From: Branchiostoma floridae | Taxonomy: Eukaryota; Chordata; Leptocardii; Amphioxiformes; Branchiostomatidae | DNA length: 64,000 nt | Direction: 5' to 3' | Assembly (NCBI RefSeq): GCF_000003815.2 | Contig: NC_049996.1 | Coordinates: 17,430,087 to 17,494,086 of the forward strand | Shown here: positions 38,301 through 50,300 of the stretch, in pieces | How the letters are laid out: each line of letters opens with the position of its first letter | Numbering within the stretch: the stretch's first letter is position 1 | Notes under the pieces: model-generated | Seen by the model: the letters and a program-made list of their open reading frames with translations, nothing else | Told to the model about the DNA's origin: nothing | The model's database searches: none | Translations under genes and position numbers: made by a program

Positions 38301-41300
38301 TCCCTTTCTTCCATCTAAAGTGCATTTTTCCTGAGTTGAAATCTGACAGTGACTCTACCCCAGCTTCAGTGAAGTGTTCTGGTTTACAAAGAAATAAACT
38401 TGTGACCAGATTTTGATGACCTTGACCCCTGCAGGTCACAATTATGGCTGAAGAGGTCAAGAAACCGGTGGCCAAAATAGAACCTGTGCCCCAGGAGGCG
38501 GAGGTCAGAGGTCGCACCATAGAGGAGGTGGTCGCAACCATCCCGGTGAGTGTGTGTCAAGATGGAGCAGTTGTTTTATTCTTTTTTACTTTTACCTACA
38601 ATATCTTGAAATCCTCAACTTGGAAGTTCTGCTGTTAGCAGAACGAAACTACCAAGAGAATACTATTAACTGTTACATTCAATCTCTTGGTTCTTGCATC
38701 TAAAACTAAGCTGACTAATCTCCAAGCAGATCCTACGGTAGCATAAGATAGTATCAAAAGCTGGCAGAGGAGTGAAGCCGGCTTAGGAGTGTGTTTGGCT
38801 ACATGGCAAATGGACACCTCTTGGCTGACTACACTACTTGGCTAGTTTGGTACTATCTTATTCCATCGTAGGATCTGCTTGGAGATTAAAACTGACCTGG
38901 ATTTCCAAAAATCAGCATGAAAACAGAGTCTGAGGGAAAAGCCTGTGCCTTCGTCTACACAGTTTCAGGTAGTGATTGATGATGATATACCTTATATCCA
39001 TGTCACATTATCCACGATCTTCGGGCGTATCGATGGAAGATCGGCCATATTTAAGATCGACAGAGGGTTGCGCGTATTTTTCACCTGAAAACCGTCCCTG
39101 TCACATATAAGCCATACTTTGTACCTTGTAAAATTGTTGCGCAATAAAGTTATAATTATAAGCGAGGCTCGCATAATCGTCGTCCGATCGATTTTCGCCA
39201 AATTCGACAGGGGTATTAGGCAGACACTCTATGCATAGCTGTGCATGGGAAGGTAGTGTAATTGGACTTACCTGTAACTTGGGGTGACCATGAAATGTCT
39301 GACGTGTTGCGAAATCTCTAAACCATGGGACTGATGGATGGACGGATGGATGTAGCTTTGTATAAAATAAAATGTAACAACAGGAATAAAAGGCAAGAAA
39401 ATGTAGACTAACCTGTAGCTTGGAGTGAAATGTCCATCTCGCCAACACAAATGATTCTCCCCCTGCAGGAGGGGAAGCGTCCGCTGGCCAGGATGACGTC
39501 GCTGAAGCGGCGTGGATCGACCGGCTCGGACATGTCGGGCGTCTCGTCTCCCGCCGACAGCGAATCAGAGGAGTACTATAGCGGCACCTTCTCCGAGTCA
39601 GGTACACACCTGTAAAACATAACACACCTGTTATATAACACCTGTATAACACACCTGTATAACACAACACACCTGTAAAACACACCACACCTGTAAACAC
39701 AACACACCTGTATGTCACAGTGAATCAGAGGAGTACTATAGTGGCACCTTCTCCGAGTCAGGTAACACACCTGTAAAACACACCTGTATATCACACCTGT
39801 ATGTCACAGTGAATCAGAGGAGTACAACAGTGGCACATTCTCCGAGTCAGGTAACACACCTGTATAACACACCTGTATTACGCCATTTATCGTTTTTACC
39901 GTTCTGTTCGCAGACACGGAGAGCAGTTGGTACTTCACAGCCAGCGAGGAAGTTACGCCGTTTATCATTTTTATGGTTATAATAAAGGATTGTTTATTTA
40001 TGTTTTGATCCGAGGAGATTGTTTGATCCGACCACACACTGACCCGCCACGGTCAGCTTTAGTTAATTAACTCCAGGCAGGATAGTCCGGGGCATCATTC
40101 CCGGACCGCCTTCAATGCATGCGGACACAGAGAGTGGATGTTACGCTAGTTATCGTTTTTACCGTTCTGTTCGCAGACACGGAGAGCAGTTCCTACTTCA
40201 CAGCTGGGGAGGATGAAGAGAACACAGCTCCAGTGTTCCTGAAGAGGATGCTGCGACAGACAGTCCAGGAGGGGAGCACCACCAGGTTCGAGGTCGTCGT
40301 CATCGGACAACCCAAACCTGCAGGTACGTCTGGTACCACATATAGTCTGGTACGCAGTCAGGTACCGTAGTCAGACCCCAAAACCAAACCTGAAGGTACG
40401 TCTGGTACCATAACCATAGGTACCTAAGTCCAGTACTGCAGCCAGGTACCATAGCATTAGGACCGGCTGCATATATTACCATAACCAGATACTAGTTAGA
40501 CAACAAACTGAAACGTAAGATACTGTACTGTAGTCAGGTACTACCACAGTCAGGTACTGCAGCCCAAGTACCAAGGACCAGTTGCATAGTCAAGTACCTC
40601 TGCTTTGCACCATAACCAGGTACTGTAGGCAAGTAGGCATATATAGTCAGGCTGTGGAGACTCCAGATGAAAGGTTGCTGAAAAATTTACAGGCCACAGC
40701 ACTTCATTCAAAATGTACAAATTTAGCGGGCGCTCAAGATGAAAACCTTTCTTATGGGGCATCCTTTAGGGTGCTTTCAGGTTGGGTTCTGTCATGCATC
40801 AAATCTCCTTCTTCCTTCCCTCTCTCCAGTGATGTGGCTGAGGAACAACTTCCCAATTAAGGAATCGGAGGATTTCCAGTTTCTGCAAGAAGGAAACATC
40901 TACTGTCTGGTGTTGCGGGAGGCGTACCCGGAGGATGCCGGGCTCTACACCTGCCGAGCCATCAACTCTGTAGACGTTGTTTCCTGCAGCGCTGAGCTAC
41001 GCGTCGAGGAAGGTACGGTGCTTACTGTTTGATTCATTTGTTTTAGTGGGGACTTATTTTTACAGTAGGAGAGTAAAGGAGGCTTTTATGGTGTTCCATG
41101 CTCTGCATTGAAACAAATTTGGTAGATATACAATGGAAACAGACATCCCGCAGAGCAGACTTACGCATCGAGGAACGTCCTTAACGTACAGTTATTTTTG
41201 TGGGGAATTTCGTGGTAGAGAGGAAAGGAGATTTGATGGTGATTTAAGTTTATGATGGAGAATTATACTGTACATGTAGTAAATTATATATAATCATAAA

Positions 41301-44300
41301 AACGTGCGTTTGCAGAGTGTTTTGGGGTAGAGAGGTAGCTGCAAAAACTTCTCAAAAATAGAAATAAAACCACTCGGTCTGTGAACATTTCAAGGTGTAA
41401 TGCACTTTTTTCTAAACTGTAGCTTCCATACAAATCTGCTAAAGCAGAGTGACTTGTTCTGTGGTTTGGAAAGGGGTTGCAGCAGTAGTGTGAAAAATGC
41501 ACTTTTGCTGTCATCACTGTGCAGGAGACAAGTTAGAACCAGTCACAAGGCATGTATGATACTGTAAATGCATTTTCGCGGGGATTTAAGTTCGCAGTAG
41601 CGGGAAAAAAGGCCTTTTTGCGGTGGTTTTAAGTTTGCAGTAGCACCATGCATGCACTGTAGTCTCTTACTGCCATGGAAAAATGTTCACGGTGGTTTTA
41701 AGTTCGCGGTGAAACGGCCACCATGAAAACCGCGCGCATTAAACCACCGCGAAAGTTTCTGCATTTACAATAAGCTTAACTGTGGTGGAACTGTATCCAT
41801 AGGCAATGTCCTTGGTGCTGAAATGTAGTGCTTGTTGTACATAAAATACAGCCTCCCAAACACATCTCCGTAGCAAAACATTATCAATAGTGCACCCCTG
41901 CTGCTAAGAGCCTCCAGAGAGCACTCAGCTCCAGAAAGAGAAGATCTGGTGATGTAAGGTTAAACTTGTATGTTAAAGGTTAAATGTTAAAGGTTGAATG
42001 TTAGAGGTTGATGCTGTTGTCCATAGAGATGACAGATAAGGAAGGAGAGCCGATGGTCCATCCGGAGTTCCAGCAGAAAATCTACATGTGGTGATGTGAG
42101 GTTAAAGGTTGAATGTTAAAGGTTAAAGTTTGATGTTGTTGTCCACAGAGCTGACAGACGAGGAAGGAGAGCCCATGGTCCATCCAGAGTTCCAGCAGAA
42201 GATCAAGCCGTGCGAGGTCACCGAGGATGACCCTGCCAGGATGGACTGTAAGGTCACAGGTGTGCCAGAACCTGAGGTCACCTGGTGAGACAATCCTTCC
42301 ACCTTTACCTGTCACCTGTCTGTATCTAGTAGTAGTATCCGTTATTTGACTTTTACTGCTGCTGGGATCCCTGACACAGTTAGGCAGCAGTTCTTCTATG
42401 CAGCTCTGTCCAGCGGGCTCACCCAAGCAATTATGTAGCCAATATAATGCAGCTCTTTTGTGTAAAGTTACTCTAACAAATCAGCTTTGCAGTCACGCAC
42501 TATACATATATAGGTGCCAGATAACCAATGTCGCCCCCAGTCAGCATTGTTCCCCCCGTTACAGTTGCTCAAATGAACAGAGACTCCTTCATTGCATTGA
42601 TTTTTGTTTCCCAAAAAGATTTTTGCGAAGGTACAAGGATGGAGTAGAGATCAAGCAGAACCCAGTTCCTGTTTGTTGTTTGTCTGCTTTGTTGATTTTT
42701 TGTTTGTTTGTTTATTTCTGCAGGTACAAGGATGGGGTGGAGATCACGCATGACCCTGAGTACCAGTTCCTGTTTGTTGTTTGTCTGTTTTGTTGATTTT
42801 TTGTTTGTTTATTTCTGCAGGTACAAGGATGGGGTGGAGATCACGCAGGACCCAGAGTACCAGTTCCTGTTTGTTGTTTGTCTGTTTTGTTGATTACTTG
42901 TTTGTTTATTTCTCCTGTTTGTTGTTTGTTTTGTTGATTTTTTGTTTGTTTGTTTATTTCTACAGGTACAAGGATGGAGTGGAGATCACGCAGGACCCAG
43001 AGTACCAGTTCCTGTTTGTTGTTTGTCTGTTTTGTTGATTACTTGTTTGTTTATTTCTGCAGGTACAAGGATGGGGTGGAGATCACGCAGGACCCAGAGT
43101 ACCAGTTCCTGTTTGTTGTTTGTCTGTTTTGTTTATTACTTGTTTGTTTATTTCTGCAGGTACAAGGACGGAGTAGAGATCACGCAGGACCCAGAGTACC
43201 AGTTCCTGTTTGAAGATGAGGAGTCGATGTGCCTGATCGTTCCTGTGGCCAGTAAGAAACATGAAGGACTCTACAGCTGTCTGGCGGGGAACAAGCTGGG
43301 ACAGGTGGCCTGCTACGCTCGCCTCACGGTCAAGGGTAAGGAAGCTCAGATTACAACTTCTAAACTGTCTATAGGCTGGTTCACAGTTTGTGCTGCACAT
43401 GCCTCACGGTCAAAGCTAAGGAAGCTGTCTACAGACCTGTCTATAAGGTAGTTCATGGTTTGAGCTGCTCATGCCTCATGGCCAAGGCTTCTTCCACACA
43501 CAGAAGTGTCATAAAGCTGGCATACACCATGAAATAGATTTTCTGATGAGCTCAAAAGGACATTTTTGGCAGTACTTTATATTGTCCAGTGCTTTCTCAA
43601 TCACTGTGCAATTTTCAGGGATTTATCAATGGGCACTCAACATTGACTGTGAAGTAAAGTGAGCTTGTTTTTTCTTCTACAAAAAACGTTACACTTAGAC
43701 TTCTATTAGAATGCAGGTGGATGTAATGCTAGTTATACAAAAACAGACAGACTGAGTGTTTTTTTACATTGTTTAGTCCAGTGAATTTGATGGCTTAAAG
43801 GTCTAAGGCTATGGCATAACAGTTACTGACAGTAACTAGTGGAGCTTCTTATTTTCACCCAGAAAAGTCCCGCCGGCCGGCTCACCCCGGGCCCCCGTCC
43901 TTCCTGACCACCCTTGCCGACGTTTTCGCGGTGGAGGGGTCGCAAGCGTGCTTCACCTGTACCGTGGTCGGGAACCCGGACCCGAACATCGAATGGCTGC
44001 TGGACAGCCGCGTACTGAAACCCACGCCAGACTTCTCCATGTCGTTTGAGAACGATATGGCGAAACTGGTCCTGAAGACGGCATACCCAGAAGACCAGGG
44101 GTTGTACACCTGCAAGGTGAGCAACTTTACTTTACTTTCCCTAGTTGGGAAAACATATTATTTTTGTTGTTGGTGTGTTCTTCTTTTTCTTTCGTCATGA
44201 ACCAATCAGAGCTACAGGTTTGCGATAGCAACACCTGTATTGTAATTTGTTTTAACATTTTGTAAATGCAATGCAAATGTAATACAATTTATACATTCAA

Positions 44301-47300
44301 TGGTCTAAAGGAAGCTTCCACAACTGGAATCTCTTACTAATAGATATCACAATGTATGAGTGCAGATCATCTGATACTGTAATTCACTTTTTCTTCTCGG
44401 TACCAAACTTTCACGGTCTGAGAAAATTTAACTTGTTCTCGGAACTAAATGTTCTCGGTAAACAAATTTTTTGCTATCATCACCAAGACGAGTCATTTGT
44501 TATCGGCAATGATAAGTTCACGTTACAGTCGTCACCGTGAAAACCGTGAACATAAAAGTACATTGAAAAAATCAGGAATTACAGTAGTTGTTTGTTATAG
44601 GCGAGCAATGGCTACGGAGAAACATCGTGCAGCGCAAGGCTTCACGTTTCCGAGGAGTATACGCTTGACACGACGCACGCCATGCCGCCGAAGTTCGTCC
44701 ACACATTTCAGGATACGGACGCGATGGAGGGCCGGGAAGTACGGTTCGACTGTCGGATCATCGGGATTCCGCAACCCAAGGTCGCCTGGTACCTGCACAA
44801 CAGGTGAGGCAACTTGCTTCTTTTTTTTATTCATATTCAATTGATCCACTCACACCAGGAAAAAAACCCATCAAAACCGAGCAATGGTACTGTAAGTAAG
44901 TGTGACATCTTATCACAAACAAACAATAATGTTTTGATACAAAAAATGTTACCTCATGCGAAGAATCTTTGCATCTTTGCACCATACAGCCATTGGCTGA
45001 TTTGTGACAAGCACTGAAGAGTAATTCAATAAACCACTACATTATAACTGAAACTGTATGCTATTCCAGGAAGGTGCAAGATTCTCTGGAATGCATTGTG
45101 ACAGTCACTGTAGAACTGTCTCTAGAATGTTCCGTTTTCTTCTTGTGATGAAAAATTATAAATCATATAAATGTACATTGTACATATGAAGAAATTTATG
45201 TTATTTAAATGATGACTGATGAGTTAAACCGTATACTATTCCAGGGAGGTGCAGGATTCCCTGGAGTACCGGATATTCCAGGCCAACGATCAGCACTCCC
45301 TGGTGATTCCGGAGGTTTTCCCCGACGATGAGGGGGAGGTGGTGTGCAAGGCTGTTAACACACTGGGGGAGACCAGCTGTAGTGCTGAGCTGTTCGTAGA
45401 TGAGGAGGAACCAACAATCACCAGGCAGAGGTACGTCCTGTTGTTGTCGTTGTTTACGTCCTGTTGTTGTTGTTGTTGTCCTGTTGTTGTTGTTGAACAC
45501 GCTGGGGGAGAATCAACCATCACCAGGCAAAGGTATCACCTCACCTCACCTATCCCTTCCTTGACCTCCGTATGGGTCCTTGGGCGCCACCATGACTGGT
45601 CCATCCACTATCCTCCTCCACCTATCTCTGTCCTCTGCCGCTCTCATGGCTTTGGTTATACTCAAAACAGACTCCACTCTTTTATGTTGTGCTCCCATCT
45701 TTTCTTTTTGTCTCTCTTTGAGATCACTTTTGCTTTTATTCCCAGTCAAGAAGGCAGCCCCACCACAGTAGCTGTGTCCAGTGAGATCACTTTCCTTTTT
45801 GTACCAAGTTGAAACCACTTTCCTTTTCATTTCCAGCCGAGAAGGAAGCTCCACCACAGTTGCCGCTGCCGTCGGCATAATCCCGAACTTTGTGCAGCGT
45901 CTGCAAAACTCCGCCGTGTCAGAGGGTGAGACTGCGACCTTTCGGTGTCGGATTACAGGTGACCCCAGGCCAAAGGTCATGTGGTTCCACAAGAAGAGGG
46001 AAGTGACGGCGGCTCGGAGGGTCAAGATGTCTTATACAGGTGAGAATGTCTTAAAGATGACAGTTAGATAAAGGTAAGTTATGAACAAGTATACAGATTT
46101 CAAAAATATTTAGGTGGAATGTTCTATACCAGACAATTTAGAATTTTAGAATTTTGAAATGAAAGGACTGCAAATTCTGTAGTACAAACAAGAACTACAC
46201 TTCAGTACAACAACACAGAAAATCTTATGAACTATTTTCTGTTGTCTGTACAGAAGAGGGCGTGGCTACGCTGGTCATCAGCAGTGTCAGCAAAGGGGAC
46301 ATTGGAGTCTACGCTTGTGTAGCAAACAGCCCAGCTGGGAAGGCTACATGTGTGGCAAAGTTACATGTGGAGACAGAAGGTGAGTGTGGCAAGCTGTCCT
46401 GCTACATGTGTGGCAAAGTTACATGTGGAGACAGAAGGTGAGTGTGGCAAGCTGTCCTGCTACATGTGTGGCAAAGTTACATGTGGAGACAGAAGGTGAG
46501 TGTGGCAAGCTGTCCTGCTACATGTGTGGCAAAGTTACATGTGGAGACAGAAGGTGAGTGTGGCAAGCTGTCCTGCTACATGTGTGGCAAAGTTACATGT
46601 GGAGACAGAAGGTGAGTGTGGCAAGCTGTCCTGCTACATGTGTGGCAAAGTTACATGTGGAGATAGAAGGTGAGAATGTCGCAAACTGTCCTGCTACATG
46701 TGTGGCTAAGTTACATGTGGAAACAGAAGGTGAGAATGTCGCAAACTGTCCTGCTACATGTGTGGCATATTTGCTTGTGGAGACAAAAGGTGAGAATGTG
46801 GCAAAACCGTCCTGCTACATAAATGAATGAATGGGTTTTATTGAAAGAACACTTAGCAGCCGGATGGCTAAATTACATGTCCTGTACATGTGTGGCAAAT
46901 TTGCTTGTGGAAACAGAAGGTGAGAAAGTGTGGCAAAGGTACATGTTGATACAGAAGGGGGGAATGTGGCAACCATCCCAGGTTACATGTACAGCATATC
47001 GTCCTGCATATGTGTGGCAAAGTTACATGATTGTAAAGATACACAATGTACAAAATGTATAGAACCTCATCTATTTATTCTGTCTGCATTGACCTGCAAA
47101 ACAGGTAACATTCTAAACAAAACCTCTGAAGTGACAGTAAAAAAATTAGCACATATTTCACAAAACATTGGCTTCAAAGCCAGCCAATATTCAAGTGGCC
47201 AGTAGGACCTTCAATTTGTTTGTTTGTTTGTTTGTTGCAGGTGTTACGGAGGAGGACAGAGAGCAGACCCCGCCCCGATCCCCGCACGCAAAGCCACAGA

Positions 47301-50300
47301 TCAAGAAGAGCCGAAGCAGGGAAAGTATGAATGTCATGTTTTCAAAAAAATCTAGAACTGAACTCTGTAGTTTGATTTTCCTTTTAATTAGCACAAAGCT
47401 CTTGGTGTAAGTAGACTAAGTGTTTGGGCCCTCTAGTTCATTTTTAGAGCTGCAGGAGGCAGTTAAGTTTCAGACTTTGAAAGAGAGTAACTGAAGAAGT
47501 GGTTGATGGATTGTCATGATTTTTGGTATGAAGATAACTTGAGTAATGTCTGTGTATCTTTTCTGTCTCAGTTGCCCCAAAGCCTCCGTACGGAAAGCCG
47601 CGTATTTCCAGTCGCACCGCGACGAGTCTGATTCTGTCATGGAACCCGCCTCCACCACAGCAGGACACAGAAAGTTCGCTATCGTACATCATCGAGTTCA
47701 GGGAGTCAGAGGTGGGCATACGTAGTACATGTAGTATTGTTAGCAGTTCATAATTCAACAATGCTGACCAAACCCATGTTAAGTTCCAACCGTAATTCTA
47801 AACAATATACGCCCAAACTTGTAGCGTGCCTTGCCCTGGTGTTGAGTGACCCTACCTATGGAACTAGAAGCCGTGAGTTCTATTCCGACTGTGTCGCTCA
47901 CCTGACATACGCGCTACGGGAAAGGGTTACAGTCCTTAGGACAGGATGTTAACCCGTGGTCCACTGTTCATTGTGCTTGTTGGAAAGAGCTAGGGGAATT
48001 TCCCTGGTACACTGAACCTACAAATACTGTACATAGCATCTGTCCTCTCTGTCACGACCAGTGGAAGACTAGCTCTTCAGAGCTAAAACTGGATCGAGAT
48101 CACTTTCCTTCCTTTCCAAACTATAAGCTGTCTTTAAGAAGTTCCCCTCCCTGTTCCTTGCAGGACTCCCGGTGGCGGGTGAAGGCTAAGAACGTGCGGG
48201 AGACGTCTTACCTGGTGGATCACCTGCCGGAGGAAGGCGTCTTCTTCTTCCGTGTCAGCACAGAGAACGACTTCGGAGTCAGCGAGCCCTCGGAGGAGAG
48301 CAAAGCCTCCAACATACACGAAGGTCAGCCAGGGGAAGAGTCGGGCGTCCCAGACGTTCATCCCACTTCCCGTTACTATCAATTTTCTTCCAACAGTGAC
48401 TGTTTATCAAAGGTAGAGGACGTACCTCCAAATTTTTTAAGTCTGACAGCACCTCTTGGTCACGGAGAATGGCCTAGTCTCGATCTCGCGACAGAACACG
48501 AGTGAGAAGACTATTAATTGATAGTAACCGCGAGTTTAATTCCGGCTGTTGTCGCTCACCCGACATGCACGCGACCGGAAAGGGTTGCAGTCTCTAGGAC
48601 AGAACATTAAGCTGTTGTCCACTGTTCATTGTGCTTGTTGAAAAGTACAATGAACCTGTAAATACGGGCCTCCAACATACACGAAGGTTAGGCCTGGTGA
48701 AGAGTCTTCACATTCTGAAACTCAGTTACTTGACAGTTCAGTTCAGTTCAGTCATCAGGTGACACTATTTGACTATATTTCTTAAGACGTAAAATAAGAT
48801 ATTCTTGCCGAACAGAAACGTGCAAAATGAATGAGGAGAGCAAAGCCTCCAACATACACGAAGGTCAGGCCTGGGGAAGAATCTTCCCATTCTGAAACTC
48901 TGGTAGAAGAAATCACAGCAGTTACTTGACTATGATTACATTTCTTAAAGATGTAAAATAAGATATTCTTGCCGAACAGAAACATGCAAAATGAATGAGG
49001 AGAGCAAAGCCTCCAACATACACGAAGGTCAGGCCTGGGGAAGAATCTTCCCATTTTGAAACTCTGGTAGAAGAAATCACAGCAGTTACTTGACTATGAT
49101 TACATTTATTTAAGATGTAAAATAAGATATTCTTGCCGAACAGAAACATGCAAAATGAATGAGGAAGCAAAGCCTGCAACATACACGAAGGTCAGGACTG
49201 GGGAAGAATCTTCCCATTTTGAAACTCTGGTAGAAGAAATCACAGCAGCTACTTGACTAGGATCATATTTCTTAAAGATGTAAAATAAGATATGATATTC
49301 TTGCTGAACAGAAACATGCAAAATGAATGAGGAGAGCAAAGCTTCCAACATACACGAAGGTCAGGACTGGGGAAGACGTTCTTACCACTTCCCGTTTTGA
49401 AGCTTTACTGCAAACTCAGTGGTTCCTTAAAAGTTTGTTACCATTAAAGGTGCAAGGATGTTCTAATTGATGATAATTTCTAGGACCCATACTCTTTCTT
49501 AACTTGTCGTACCTTTGTTTCCCAATTGTATTAGAAAGTTCATAGTACTTAGAATATAAAACGTGCTCTCCAACAAGATCTCTTCAGCGTCACAGAATGT
49601 TATCTGAAACATCTGACTGTTTCCAATATCATATCCAGTTGGGTTGAGTAAGTGCCATTATATATTCTAATTTGGCATATCTTTCCCACATGCTGAGGGA
49701 TCACCAGATAAAGAAACTCACCTGTAAGACTCATGTATGCCAACTTCTCCTCCTGCAGGCTCTGACTCCGAGGATGAGGATGTGTTGTATATAACAGAAG
49801 TATAGTTTACATCATCTTGCAATGACAACAGCCGGGGGTTTAGAACCTGAGACCTATACTCTTTCCCACATGAGACAAAACCAGATAACGAACTCACCAA
49901 GTATGTAGTGTAAGATTCATGTGGGCTAGAAAGGGTAGACATTACTAGGCAGCTACACATGTATGCTCTCCTGATAAAGATACTCACCTGAAGACTCCTC
50001 CCCCTGCAGGTTCCGACTCCGAGGATGAGGATGTGTTGGGGAGACCAGGTCTGGTACGGCAGGGGTCCGTCAAGCGCCGCGGGCCGCCCGGAGCGCCCGA
50101 GTTCCTCAGCCTGCCCGAGGACTGCTTCACGCTGGAGGGCGGGACGGCCGTCTTCTCCTGTACACTGAGCACCCGGCCTGCGGTCAGCACTGTGCAGTGG
50201 CTCTGGATGGGCAAGGTCATACTAGGTCAGGACTAGCGCTAGGTAGTAAAACACAGCGAGCACTCGCGCTAGATTAGAGTAAATTAATTACTAGGTAGAC

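Noticed and set aside
39721-39857. Two extra micro-exons (CACAG...GAGTCAG|GTAAC)
   Set aside because: Entry and exit phases do not match the neighbours, and reading with exon 15's phase shifts the frame.
42398-43451. Overlapping frames of 85-170 codons through intron 18
   Set aside because: Generated by repeated TTTGTTTGT intron and decoy acceptors; only the part from 43160 is the Ig exon.
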